A stretch of DNA of 64,000 bases, taken from Streptomyces camponoticapitis. Lineage in GTDB: Bacteria; Actinomycetota; Actinomycetes; Streptomycetales; Streptomycetaceae. The DNA lies in assembly GCF_014646115.1 (NCBI RefSeq), contig NZ_BMMV01000030.1:1-64000 (forward strand). The letters are read 5' to 3'. The translations under genes were made by a program, and so were the position numbers. Each line of letters opens with the position of its first letter. The stretch's first letter is position 1. The notes under the pieces were generated by a model. That model worked only from the letters and a program-made list of their open reading frames with translations, searched no databases and was not told where the DNA came from. Shown one piece after another: positions 16,730-25,300 of this stretch.

Positions 16730-19579
16730 GTGTCCGTCTTCAACAAGCTCATGCGTGCAGGCGAAGGCAAGATCCTGCGCAAACTGCACCGCATCGCGGA
16801 CCAGGTCAACTCCATCGAGGAGGACTTCACCGCCCTCTCCGACGCCGAGTTGCAGGCCCTCACCGACGAGTACAAACAGCGCTACGCCGACGGCGAGACC
16901 CTTGACGACCTGCTCCCCGAGGCCTTCGCGACCGTCCGTGAGGCGGCCAAGCGGGTGCTCGGCCAGCGTCCGTACGACGTCCAGCTGATGGGCGGTGCCG
17001 CGCTGCACCTCGGCCATGTCGCCGAGATGAAGACCGGTGAGGGCAAGACCCTCGTCGGCACGCTGCCCTGTTATCTGAACGCGCTCTCCGGCAAGGGCGT
17101 TCACGTGATCACGGTCAACGACTATCTGGCGGAGCGCGACTCCGAGATGATGGGCCGGGTCCACAAGTTCCTGGGCCTGAGCGTCGGCTGCATCCTCGCG
17201 AACATGTCGCCCGCCCAGCGGCGCGAGCAGTACAGCTGCGACATCACGTACGGCACGAACAACGAGTTCGGCTTCGACTACCTCCGCGACAACATGGCGT
17301 GGTCCCAGGAGGAGCTCGTCCAGCGCGGTCACAACTTCGCCGTCGTGGACGAGGTCGACTCGATCCTGGTCGACGAGGCCCGTACGCCGCTGATCATCTC
17401 CGGCCCCGCGGACCAGGCCACGAAGTGGTACGGCGACTTCGCGAAGCTGGTGACGCGGCTCACCAAGGGCGAGGCCGGCAACCAGCTCAAGGGCATCGAG
17501 GAGACCGGCGACTACGAGGTCGACGAGAAGAAGCGCACCGTCGCGATCCACGAGTCCGGCGTCGCGAAGGTCGAGGACTGGCTGGGCATCGACAACCTCT
17601 ACGAGTCGGTGAACACCCCGCTCGTCGGTTATCTGAACAACGCCATCAAGGCCAAGGAGCTCTTCAAGAACGACAAGGACTACGTCGTCATCGACGGCGA
17701 AGTCATGATCGTCGACGAGCACACCGGCCGTATCCTCGCCGGCCGCCGCTACAACGAGGGCATGCACCAGGCGATCGAGGCGAAGGAAGGGGTGGACATC
17801 AAGGACGAGAACCAGACGCTCGCCACGATCACCCTGCAGAACTTCTTCCGCCTCTACGAGAAGCTTTCGGGCATGACCGGTACGGCCATGACCGAGGCCG
17901 CCGAGTTCCAGCAGATCTACAAGCTGGGCGTCGTGCCGATCCCGACGAACCGGCCGATGATCCGGGTCAACCAGCCCGACCTGATCTACCGCACCGAGGT
18001 CGCGAAGTTCGCGGCGGTCGTCGACGACATCGCCGAGAAGCACGAGAAGGGCCAGCCGATCCTGGTCGGCACGACCTCCGTGGAGAAGTCCGAGTACCTG
18101 TCGCAGCAGCTCTCGAAGCGGGGCGTGCAGCACGAGGTGCTCAACGCCAAGCAGCACGACCGTGAGGCGCCGATCATCGCCCAGGCCGGGCGCAAGGGCG
18201 CGGTCACCGTCGCCACGAACATGGCCGGCCGTGGTACCGACATCAAGCTCGGCGGCAACCCCGACGACCTCGCCGAGGCGGAGCTGCGGCAGCGCGGGCT
18301 CGACCCGGTGGAGCACGTCGAGGAGTGGGCGGCCGCGCTGCCCGCCGCGATGGAGAAGGCCGAGCAGGCGGTGAAGGCGGAGTTCGAGGAGGTCGTCGAG
18401 CTCGGCGGGCTGTACGTCCTCGGTACGGAGCGTCACGAGTCGCGCCGGATCGACAACCAACTGCGCGGTCGTTCCGGCCGTCAGGGCGACCCGGGCGAGT
18501 CCCGCTTCTACCTGTCGCTGGGCGACGACCTGATGCGTCTGTTCAAGGCGCAGATGGTCGAGCGCGTCATGTCGATGGCGAACGTCCCCGACGACGTCCC
18601 GATCGAGAACAAGATGGTCACCCGTGCCATCGCGTCGGCGCAGTCGCAGGTGGAGCAGCAGAACTTCGAGACGCGTAAGAACGTCCTGAAGTACGACGAG
18701 GTGCTCAACCGGCAGCGCCAGGTCATCTACGGCGAGCGACGCCGGGTCCTGGAGGGCGAGGACCTCCAGGAGCAGATCCGGCACTTCATGGACGACACCA
18801 TCGACGACTACATCCGCCAGGAGACGGCGGAGGGCTTCGCCGAGGAGTGGGACCTGGACCGGCTGTGGGGCGCCTTCAAGCAGCTCTACCCGGTGAAGGT
18901 CACGGTCGAGGACCTGGAAGACGCGACGGGGGACCGCGCGGGGATCACGGCGGAGTTCATCGCCGAGTCCATCAAGGACGACGCGCACGTGCAGTACGAC
19001 GAGCGCGAGAAGTCGCTGGGCCCGGACGTGATGCGGGAGCTGGAGCGGCGCGTGGTGCTGTCCGTGCTGGACCGCAAGTGGCGCGAGCACCTCTACGAGA
19101 TGGACTATCTCCAGGAGGGCATCGGGCTGCGCGCGATGGCGCAGAAGGACCCGCTGGTGGAGTACCAGCGCGAGGGCTTCGACATGTTCACCGCCATGAT
19201 GGAGGGCATCAAGGAGGAGTCCGTCGGCTACCTGTTCAACCTGGAGGTCCAGGTCGAGCAGCAGGTCGAGGAGGTCCCGGTGCAGGACGCGGCGGCGGCC
19301 GAGCGTACGTCGCTGGCGAAGGCGGACGCGCCGGCGGGCGCGGGCGCGGGTGCCCGAGGTGGCGGCGGACGTCCGGAGATCCGGGCGAAGGGCCTGGAGG
19401 CTCCGCAGCGCCGCGACCGGCTGCACTTCTCCGCGCCGACGGTGGACGGTGAGGGCGGGGTCGTCGAGGGCGACTTCGAGAGCAGCGGTGGCGCGGATCG
19501 CACGGAGGCGGGTGCGGGGACGACTCGCGCGGAGCGGCGGAAGGCGCAGAAGGGTGGGGGGCGGCGCCGCAAGAAGTAA
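16730..19579 (+). CDS. secA: Preprotein translocase ATPase SecA
   Basis: Protein of 949 residues, the motor of the Sec general secretion pathway. It starts with GTG after a GGCAAGGAG ribosome-binding site. Walker A is TGEGKT (about residues 102-107). The DEAD-type motif reads VDEVDSILVDEARTPLIISG, and the second helicase domain shows MAGRGTDIKLGGNP and GRSGRQGDPGESRFYLS. The C-terminal tail is Gly/Ala-rich and ends in a Lys/Arg cluster (KGGGRRRKK) rather than the zinc-binding SecB-binding motif of proteobacterial SecA. It stands alone, with a strong terminator hairpin after it. Confidence 0.97.
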   Translation: MSVFNKLMRAGEGKILRKLHRIADQVNSIEEDFTALSDAELQALTDEYKQRYADGETLDDLLPEAFATVREAAKRVLGQRPYDVQLMGGAALHLGHVAEMKTGEGKTLVGTLPCYLNALSGKGVHVITVNDYLAERDSEMMGRVHKFLGLSVGCILANMSPAQRREQYSCDITYGTNNEFGFDYLRDNMAWSQEELVQRGHNFAVVDEVDSILVDEARTPLIISGPADQATKWYGDFAKLVTRLTKGEAGNQLKGIEETGDYEVDEKKRTVAIHESGVAKVEDWLGIDNLYESVNTPLVGYLNNAIKAKELFKNDKDYVVIDGEVMIVDEHTGRILAGRRYNEGMHQAIEAKEGVDIKDENQTLATITLQNFFRLYEKLSGMTGTAMTEAAEFQQIYKLGVVPIPTNRPMIRVNQPDLIYRTEVAKFAAVVDDIAEKHEKGQPILVGTTSVEKSEYLSQQLSKRGVQHEVLNAKQHDREAPIIAQAGRKGAVTVATNMAGRGTDIKLGGNPDDLAEAELRQRGLDPVEHVEEWAAALPAAMEKAEQAVKAEFEEVVELGGLYVLGTERHESRRIDNQLRGRSGRQGDPGESRFYLSLGDDLMRLFKAQMVERVMSMANVPDDVPIENKMVTRAIASAQSQVEQQNFETRKNVLKYDEVLNRQRQVIYGERRRVLEGEDLQEQIRHFMDDTIDDYIRQETAEGFAEEWDLDRLWGAFKQLYPVKVTVEDLEDATGDRAGITAEFIAESIKDDAHVQYDEREKSLGPDVMRELERRVVLSVLDRKWREHLYEMDYLQEGIGLRAMAQKDPLVEYQREGFDMFTAMMEGIKEESVGYLFNLEVQVEQQVEEVPVQDAAAAERTSLAKADAPAGAGAGARGGGGRPEIRAKGLEAPQRRDRLHFSAPTVDGEGGVVEGDFESSGGADRTEAGAGTTRAERRKAQKGGGRRRKK

Positions 19580-19610
19580 GCGGCGGGGTTCCTTACGCGG
19601 ATTCGGTGCG

Positions 19611-19649
19611 GCGGCCGGGCCCGGACACGATGTGTCCGGGCCCGGCCGC
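19611..19649 (+). terminator. Transcription terminator after secA
   Basis: A perfect inverted repeat of about 17 bp (arms 19612-19628 and 19632-19648) with a 3-base loop, 32 bases after the secA stop codon. Confidence 0.8.
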
Positions 19650-19770
19650 CGTTTGCGCGCCCCGCGCGGCCCCTGGTGAGGGTTGGGCCCGGCGGGGGCC
19701 GCAGGGGGCTGTACGAGGGCCTCGTGGCCGCGGTGAGCGGTCGGGCCGGGTCCGTCCGGCGGCCGGTTCG

Positions 19771-19908
19771 TCCTCAAGCGCCGGACGGGCTGAGGCGGTC
19801 CGCCCGGGCGGGTGTTGCCCTCAAACGCCGGGCGGGCTGGTTTGGTGCGGGTGGGCTGGGATGTGGCGGGTTGGTGGTGGGTGTGTCCTCAAGCGCCGGA
19901 CGGGCTGA
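19771..19908. repeat. Three copies of a ~22-bp Streptomyces intergenic repeat
   Basis: The region 19580-19972 holds no gene. It contains the secA terminator and then three related units, CCTCAAGCGCCGGACGGGCT and variants, at about 19771-19793, 19818-19840 and 19886-19908. The first and third match almost exactly; the middle one has substitutions. Sequences of this kind are widespread between genes in Streptomyces chromosomes. Their role is unknown. Confidence 0.7.
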
Positions 19909-19972
19909 GGCGGCCCGCCCGGGCTGAGGGGGCCCGGGCGGGTGCACCAGTGCGGCGCGTCCGCTCGCCGCC

Positions 19973-20419
19973 CTACCCCCGGGGGCGGCGGGACGCCACC
20001 TCGATTGCCGCGCAGCGCCAGCGGAGGTCGGGGCCCTGTTCGAGGCGGAATGCCATCGCGCGGACGCGGTCGCCCGCCGCGATGCTCGCCCAGGCCTCGA
20101 CCACCCCCGGGCGGGGGTGGAAGCCCCGGCAGGTGCGGATCACCGGGGTGGTGTTGCGGGCGCGCAGTGGGGTCGTCGGGGCGAGGTGGACCAGTTGGTC
20201 GTACGCCTCACCGATTGTCTGGCCCAGCATCGAGTGGACCGGTCGCAGGCCGCTGAGGACCGCGAGCAGCAGTTCCGCGAAGCGCTCGTGCGGCTGGAGC
20301 CAGGGCTCGCGGCGCTGGGAGATCACCCGGCCCGGCCTGCGCGGGTCGCGCCTTGTCGGTGGGCCGACCGTCCGTGCCGCCCGCCTGTCGTACGTCCTGC
20401 CGGTGTCTGTGTCGCTCAC
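19973..20419 (-). CDS. Rv3235 family protein
   Basis: Protein of 148 residues using the GTG at 20419 (preceded by GGGGGCG). The Arg-rich N-terminus is variable. The conserved part is PHERFAELLLAVLSGLRPVHSMLGQTIGEAYDQLVHLA and, near the end, RAMAFRLEQGPDLRWRCAAIEV, matching the actinobacterial Rv3235 family, whose function is unknown. The frame stays open to 20599, which would add 60 residues and one TTA codon. I prefer the shorter form because a palindrome (20459-20474) lies between the two starts. The gene is divergent from the DUF6912 gene. Confidence 0.75.
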   Translation of the reverse strand: MSDTDTGRTYDRRAARTVGPPTRRDPRRPGRVISQRREPWLQPHERFAELLLAVLSGLRPVHSMLGQTIGEAYDQLVHLAPTTPLRARNTTPVIRTCRGFHPRPGVVEAWASIAAGDRVRAMAFRLEQGPDLRWRCAAIEVASRRPRG

Positions 20420-20458
20420 GCAGATCGCCCCCGTTCCGCAGGCCCGGTCCGCGATCGC

Positions 20459-20474
20459 GTTACCGGGCGGTAAC
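20459..20474. promoter_or_regulatory. Palindrome GTTACC-N4-GGTAAC, possible operator
   Basis: A perfect 6-bp inverted repeat with a 4-base spacer lies in the space between the divergent Rv3235-family gene and the DUF6912 gene, 40 bases upstream of the preferred Rv3235-family start. Its position suggests a transcription-factor site. The regulator is unknown. Confidence 0.4.
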
Positions 20475-20714
20475 TTGTGTTGGGGATCTTCTACGGGTGA
20501 TCCGCGGCCGTCGCAAGGGCCGGATTGCGGGGCGGCGCGCTCGTCGGATGTCACCTGTCCGAGTGGCCGGGCAAGCCGCAGCAGGGCTGGAGGCGTCACT
20601 CTGTGTATTCAGGTGGACGTTGAACGGCTCCGCAGTGTCACCCCGACGAGGGATCGCCCGGATGTGCCGGACGTATCCTTGGACCGCTCCTCCGACTACG
20701 AAAGCGGTCATCGC

Positions 20715-21221
20715 ATGCGCGTCTACGTCCCCCTGACCCTCCCCGGTCTCGCCGAGGCGTACAAGACGGGCGAGTTGGGTCCCGGGCCGCTTACGGCCTA
20801 CGCGGTGACGCCCGGACTGCGCGAGTGGTATCTCTCCGACGACATCGAGGAGTTGGAGTACGCGGCCCTCAACCGCGCCGCCGCCGGTTCCCTCCGGCTG
20901 CTCGCCGGTGACCCCTCCGCCGCCCGTCGCCGGGTCGTGGTCGCCGTCGACGTGCCGGACAGGGAAGCCGCGGCCGACCCCGACCGCGGGGTGGACTCCG
21001 CCGGGCTCGGCGAGGTGCGGATCGCCTCGGCCGTTCCCCTGGCCAAGGCCGCCGCCGTGCACATCGACGCGGACGACGCCGAGGCCGATGTCTCCGCCGC
21101 CGCCGCGGCGCTGGGCGCCGCCGACCACGGTGACGACGACGCGCGGTTCACGGTGGACGGCGCCGAGGACCACGAACTGCTCTGGTTCGGGGTGCAGGAG
21201 ATCCCGGGCATCGTCGCGTAA
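20715..21221 (+). CDS. DUF6912 family protein
   Basis: Protein of 168 residues beginning MRVYVPLTLPGLAEAYKTGE. It is acidic and Ala-rich, with a helical stretch (SDDIEELEYAALNRAAAGSL) and a conserved C-terminus (EDHELLWFGVQEIPGIV). It matches a family of unknown function that is conserved in Streptomyces; I recognise no catalytic motif. The HAD hydrolase gene starts 44 bases downstream, so the two may be co-transcribed. Confidence 0.85.
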   Translation: MRVYVPLTLPGLAEAYKTGELGPGPLTAYAVTPGLREWYLSDDIEELEYAALNRAAAGSLRLLAGDPSAARRRVVVAVDVPDREAAADPDRGVDSAGLGEVRIASAVPLAKAAAVHIDADDAEADVSAAAAALGAADHGDDDARFTVDGAEDHELLWFGVQEIPGIVA

Positions 21222-21265
21222 GGTTGCGCGGCGCGTTGTCAGACCCGGCCGGTAACGTTTCCGGC

Positions 21266-21937
21266 ATGGGGAAGCACGACACACATCTGGTCTGGGACTG
21301 GAACGGCACGCTGCTCGACGACTTCAGCGCGGTCATGGCGGCGACCAACGCCTCCTTCGCGGAGATCGGCCTCGACCCGATCACCGCGGAGCGGTACAGG
21401 GATCTGTACTGCATGCCGATCCCGGTCTTCTACGAGCGTCTGATGGGCCGCCTCCCCACGGACGCCGAGTGGCTGGTCATGGACGAGACATTCCACCGGC
21501 ACTATGTGGAGCACCGCGTCGGGTGCCTGCTGACCGAAGGCGTCGAGGAGCTGCTGACGCAGTGGACGTTGGCGGGCCGCAGCCAGTCCATCCTCAGCAT
21601 GTACGCGCACGACCAGCTGGTTCCCGTGGTGCGGGGTTACGGGATTCACCAGCACTTCGTCCGGGTCGACGGACGGACGGGACCCTCCGGCGGCACGAAG
21701 GCGGTGCACATGGAGCGCCATCTGGCCGCGCTCGCCGAGGAGGGCCGGATAGCCCCCGAGCGTACGGTGGTGATCGGTGACGCCGTCGACGACGCCCTGG
21801 CCGCCGCCCATGTGGGAGCCGGCGCCGTGCTCTACACGGGCGGATCGCACAGCCGAAAGAGCCTGGAGGCGGTGGGCGTTCCCGTCGTCGACAGTCTCGC
21901 GGAGGCCGTCGACCTGGCGCAGAGCATCGCGCGCTGA
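21266..21937 (+). CDS. HAD family hydrolase
   Basis: Protein of 223 residues of the haloacid dehalogenase superfamily (phosphoglycolate phosphatase-like). Motif I is VWDWNGTLLDD with nucleophile Asp11; the usual second Asp is Asn13. Motif II is around SILSMYAHDQ, and motifs III/IV appear as GGTKAVHM and VVIGDAVDDALAA. A helical cap lies between motifs I and II. The ATG at 21266 is chosen because it puts motif I close to the N-terminus. Substrate unknown. Confidence 0.87.
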   Translation: MGKHDTHLVWDWNGTLLDDFSAVMAATNASFAEIGLDPITAERYRDLYCMPIPVFYERLMGRLPTDAEWLVMDETFHRHYVEHRVGCLLTEGVEELLTQWTLAGRSQSILSMYAHDQLVPVVRGYGIHQHFVRVDGRTGPSGGTKAVHMERHLAALAEEGRIAPERTVVIGDAVDDALAAAHVGAGAVLYTGGSHSRKSLEAVGVPVVDSLAEAVDLAQSIAR

Positions 21938-22338
21938 TCGCCGGCGCACACCACTGACCGCGCGGCACCGCCGCACACCGCCGGGCGCCACCACCCTCGC
22001 CCCGCCGCATGTCACTGGCCGGAATGGCAAATTTCCTGCCCTTCTTTTGTACATATGCGGTTCATGACGGGGCCGGGGTGCGGCGGGATAGCCTTGGGCC
22101 GTGATCAGTGCGATACGCCGTGGGAGCAGTGAAGCTCCCGGCCCGCGCCCGGAGTGCCACAGCGCCCCGGGCCTCCCTGATCCCCTCAATCCGGCGTGGC
22201 CGTCAAATTTGGCCAATAACGTCCCGGACATCTCTCATCGCGGCATAGCGTCGACTCCGACCGGACACCCCGCGTCGTGGCGTCGTGCCGCTTCTTTCAA
22301 CGACGTCACGCAATGGCGCGCGACAGGAGCCAGAGGAC
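21938..22338. promoter_or_regulatory. Region upstream of the glutamate dehydrogenase gene
   Basis: No gene is visible. The middle part (about 22019-22068) is unusually A/T-rich for this genome (AAATTTCCTGCCCTTCTTTT, then TACATATG) and is a plausible promoter zone for the dehydrogenase. No clear hairpin or repeat was seen. Confidence 0.4.
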
Positions 22339-25300
22339 ATGCAGACCAAGCTGGACGAAGCCAAGACCGAGCTGCTCGCACGGGCGGCACGGGTCGCTGA
22401 GAACAGCCCAGCCGGGGGGGCTGGGGGTCTGGGGGGCACCTCCCGGAACAACTCGGCCGCGACGGCGACCGACGACGGTGCGTACGACGAGAAGCATCCG
22501 GACAACGAGGCGCTGCTCGCCTTCCTCCACCGGTACTACCTGCACACCGCCCCGGACGACCTCGCCGACCGCGATCCGGTCGACATCTACGGCGCGGCAC
22601 TCTCCCACTACCGGCTGGCCGAGAATCGCCCGCAGGGCACGGCCAACGTGCGGGTCTACACGCCGACCGTCGAGGAGAACGGCTGGACGTGCACCCACAC
22701 GGTCGTCGAGGTCGTCACCGACGACATGCCCTTCCTGGTCGACTCGGTCACCAATGAGCTCACCCGGCAGAACCGCGGCATCCACGCCGTCATCCACCCG
22801 CAGATCCTGGTGCGCCGGGACATCACCGGCAAGCTCATCGAGATCCTTCCCGAGGGCCGGGCCGAGGGCGCGGAGCTGTCGCACGACACCCTGATCGAGT
22901 CCTGGATCCACGTCGAGATCGACCGCGAGACCGACCGCTCCGATCTCAAGCAGATCACCTCCGACCTGCTGCGCGTCCTCTCCGACGCCCGCGAGGCCGT
23001 CGAGGACTGGGACAAGATGCGCAAGTCCGCCCTGCGCATCGCCGACGAGCTGCCGAACGAGCCGACCGCGGACGACCTTCGCGACCAGGAGGTCGAAGAG
23101 GCCCGCGAGCTGCTGCGCTGGCTCGCCGACAACCACTTCACCTTCCTCGGCTACCGCGAGTACGAGCTGACGGGCGACGACGCCCTGGCCGCCGTGCCCG
23201 GCACCGGCCTCGGCATCCTGCGCTCCGACCCGAAACACACCGACGACGAGGCCCACCCGGTGAGCCCGTCGTTCAACCGGCTCCCGGCCGACGCGCGTGC
23301 CAAGGCCCGCGAACACAAGCTGCTCGTCCTGACGAAGGCCAACAGCCGCTCCACCGTGCACCGCCCGAGTTATCTCGACTACGTCGGTGTGAAGAAGTTC
23401 GACGACAAGGGCAACGTCGTCGGCGAGCGCCGCTTCCTGGGACTCTTCTCCTCGGCGGCGTACACCGAGTCCGTACGCCGTGTGCCGGTCGTACGGCGCA
23501 AGGTCGCCGAGGTCCTGGAGGGCGCCGGCTTCTCGCCGAACAGCCACGACGGCCGCGATCTGATGCAGATCCTGGAGACGTACCCGCGCGACGAGCTGTT
23601 CCAGACGCCCGTCGAGCAGCTGCGCGCCATCGTCACCAGCGTCCTGTACCTCCAGGAGCGGCGCCGGCTGCGCCTCTACCTCCGCCAGGACGAGTACGGG
23701 CGTTACTACTCCGCCCTCATCTATCTGCCGCGCGACCGCTACACCACCGGCGTCCGGCTGCGCCTGATCGACATCCTCAAGGAGGAGCTCGGCGGCACCA
23801 GCGTCGACTTCACCGCCTGGAACACCGAATCGATCCTGTCCCGGCTCCACTTCGTCGTACGTGTCCCGCCGGGCACCGAGCTGGCCGGGCTCACCGATCC
23901 GGACGTCGACCGCATCGAGGCACGGCTCGTGGAGGCCGCCCGCTCCTGGGCCGACGGCTTCGGTGAGGCGCTCAACGCCGAGCTGGGCGAGGAGCGCGCC
24001 GCCGAGCTGCTGCGCCGCTACGGCAACGCCTTCCCCGAGGGCTACAAGGCCGACCACTCACCGCGCGCGGCCGTCGCCGACCTCGTCCGGGTGGAGGAGC
24101 TGAGCCGGGAGGAGCAGGACTTCGCGCTCTCCCTCTACGAGCCGGTCGGCGCCGGTCCCGGCGAGCGCCGTTTCAAGATCTACCGCACGGGCGAGCAGGT
24201 CTCCCTCTCCGCCGTTCTGCCGATCCTCCAGCAGCTCGGCGTGGAGGTCGTGGACGAGCGGCCGTACGAGCTGCGCTGCTCCGACCGCGCACAGGCCTGG
24301 ATCTACGACTTCGGGCTGCGCATGCCGTACGGCGACAGTGGTCACGCCAAGGACGACCATCTCGCCGAGGACGCCCGCGAACGCTTCCAGGACGCCTTCG
24401 CGGCCGTCTGGACGGGCGAGGCGGAGAACGACGGATTCAACTCCCTCGTCCTGCGCGCCGGGCTCAACTGGCGCGAGGCGATGGTGCTCCGGGCCTACGC
24501 GAAGTATCTGCGGCAGGCCGGGGCGACCTTCAGCCAGGACTACATGGAGGACACCCTCCGTAACAACGTCCACACCACCCGGCTGCTGATCTCCCTCTTC
24601 GAGGCCCGGATGGCGCCCAACCGCCAGCGAGCCGGCACCGAGCTCATCGAGGGGCTCCTGGAAGAGCTGACAGGCGCCCTCGACCAGGTCGCCAGCCTGG
24701 ACGAGGACCGCATCCTGCGCTCGTTCCTCACCGTCATCAAGGCCACGCTGCGGACGAACTTCTTCCAGAGCGCCAGCAAGGGGCACGACGGGACGGGCCG
24801 CAGGGGCACGGGCGAGAAGCACCACACCTACGTGTCGATGAAGTTCGACCCGCAGGCCATCCCCGACCTGCCCGCACCCCGCCCGGCGTACGAGATCTGG
24901 GTCTACTCGCCACGGGTCGAGGGCGTGCACCTGCGCTTCGGCAAGGTCGCGCGCGGCGGCCTGCGCTGGTCGGACCGGCGCGAGGACTTCCGTACGGAGA
25001 TCCTGGGTCTGGTCAAGGCGCAGATGGTCAAGAACACGGTGATCGTGCCCGTCGGCGCCAAGGGCGGCTTCGTCGCCAAGCACCTCCCCGACCCGGCCGT
25101 GGACCGTGACGCCTGGCTGGCCGAGGGCATCGCCTCCTACAAGACGTTCATCTCGGCCCTCCTCGACATCACCGACAACATGGTCGGCGGCGAGGTCGTA
25201 CCCCCGGCCGACGTCGTGCGGCACGACGAGGACGACACCTATCTGGTCGTCGCCGCCGACAAGGGCACAGCGAGCTTCTCCGACATCGCCAACGAGGTCG

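Noticed and set aside
16727..19777. A ~1000-codon open frame antisense to secA
   Set aside because: Composition is typical of a reverse-strand shadow, while the plus strand encodes a complete, motif-perfect SecA.
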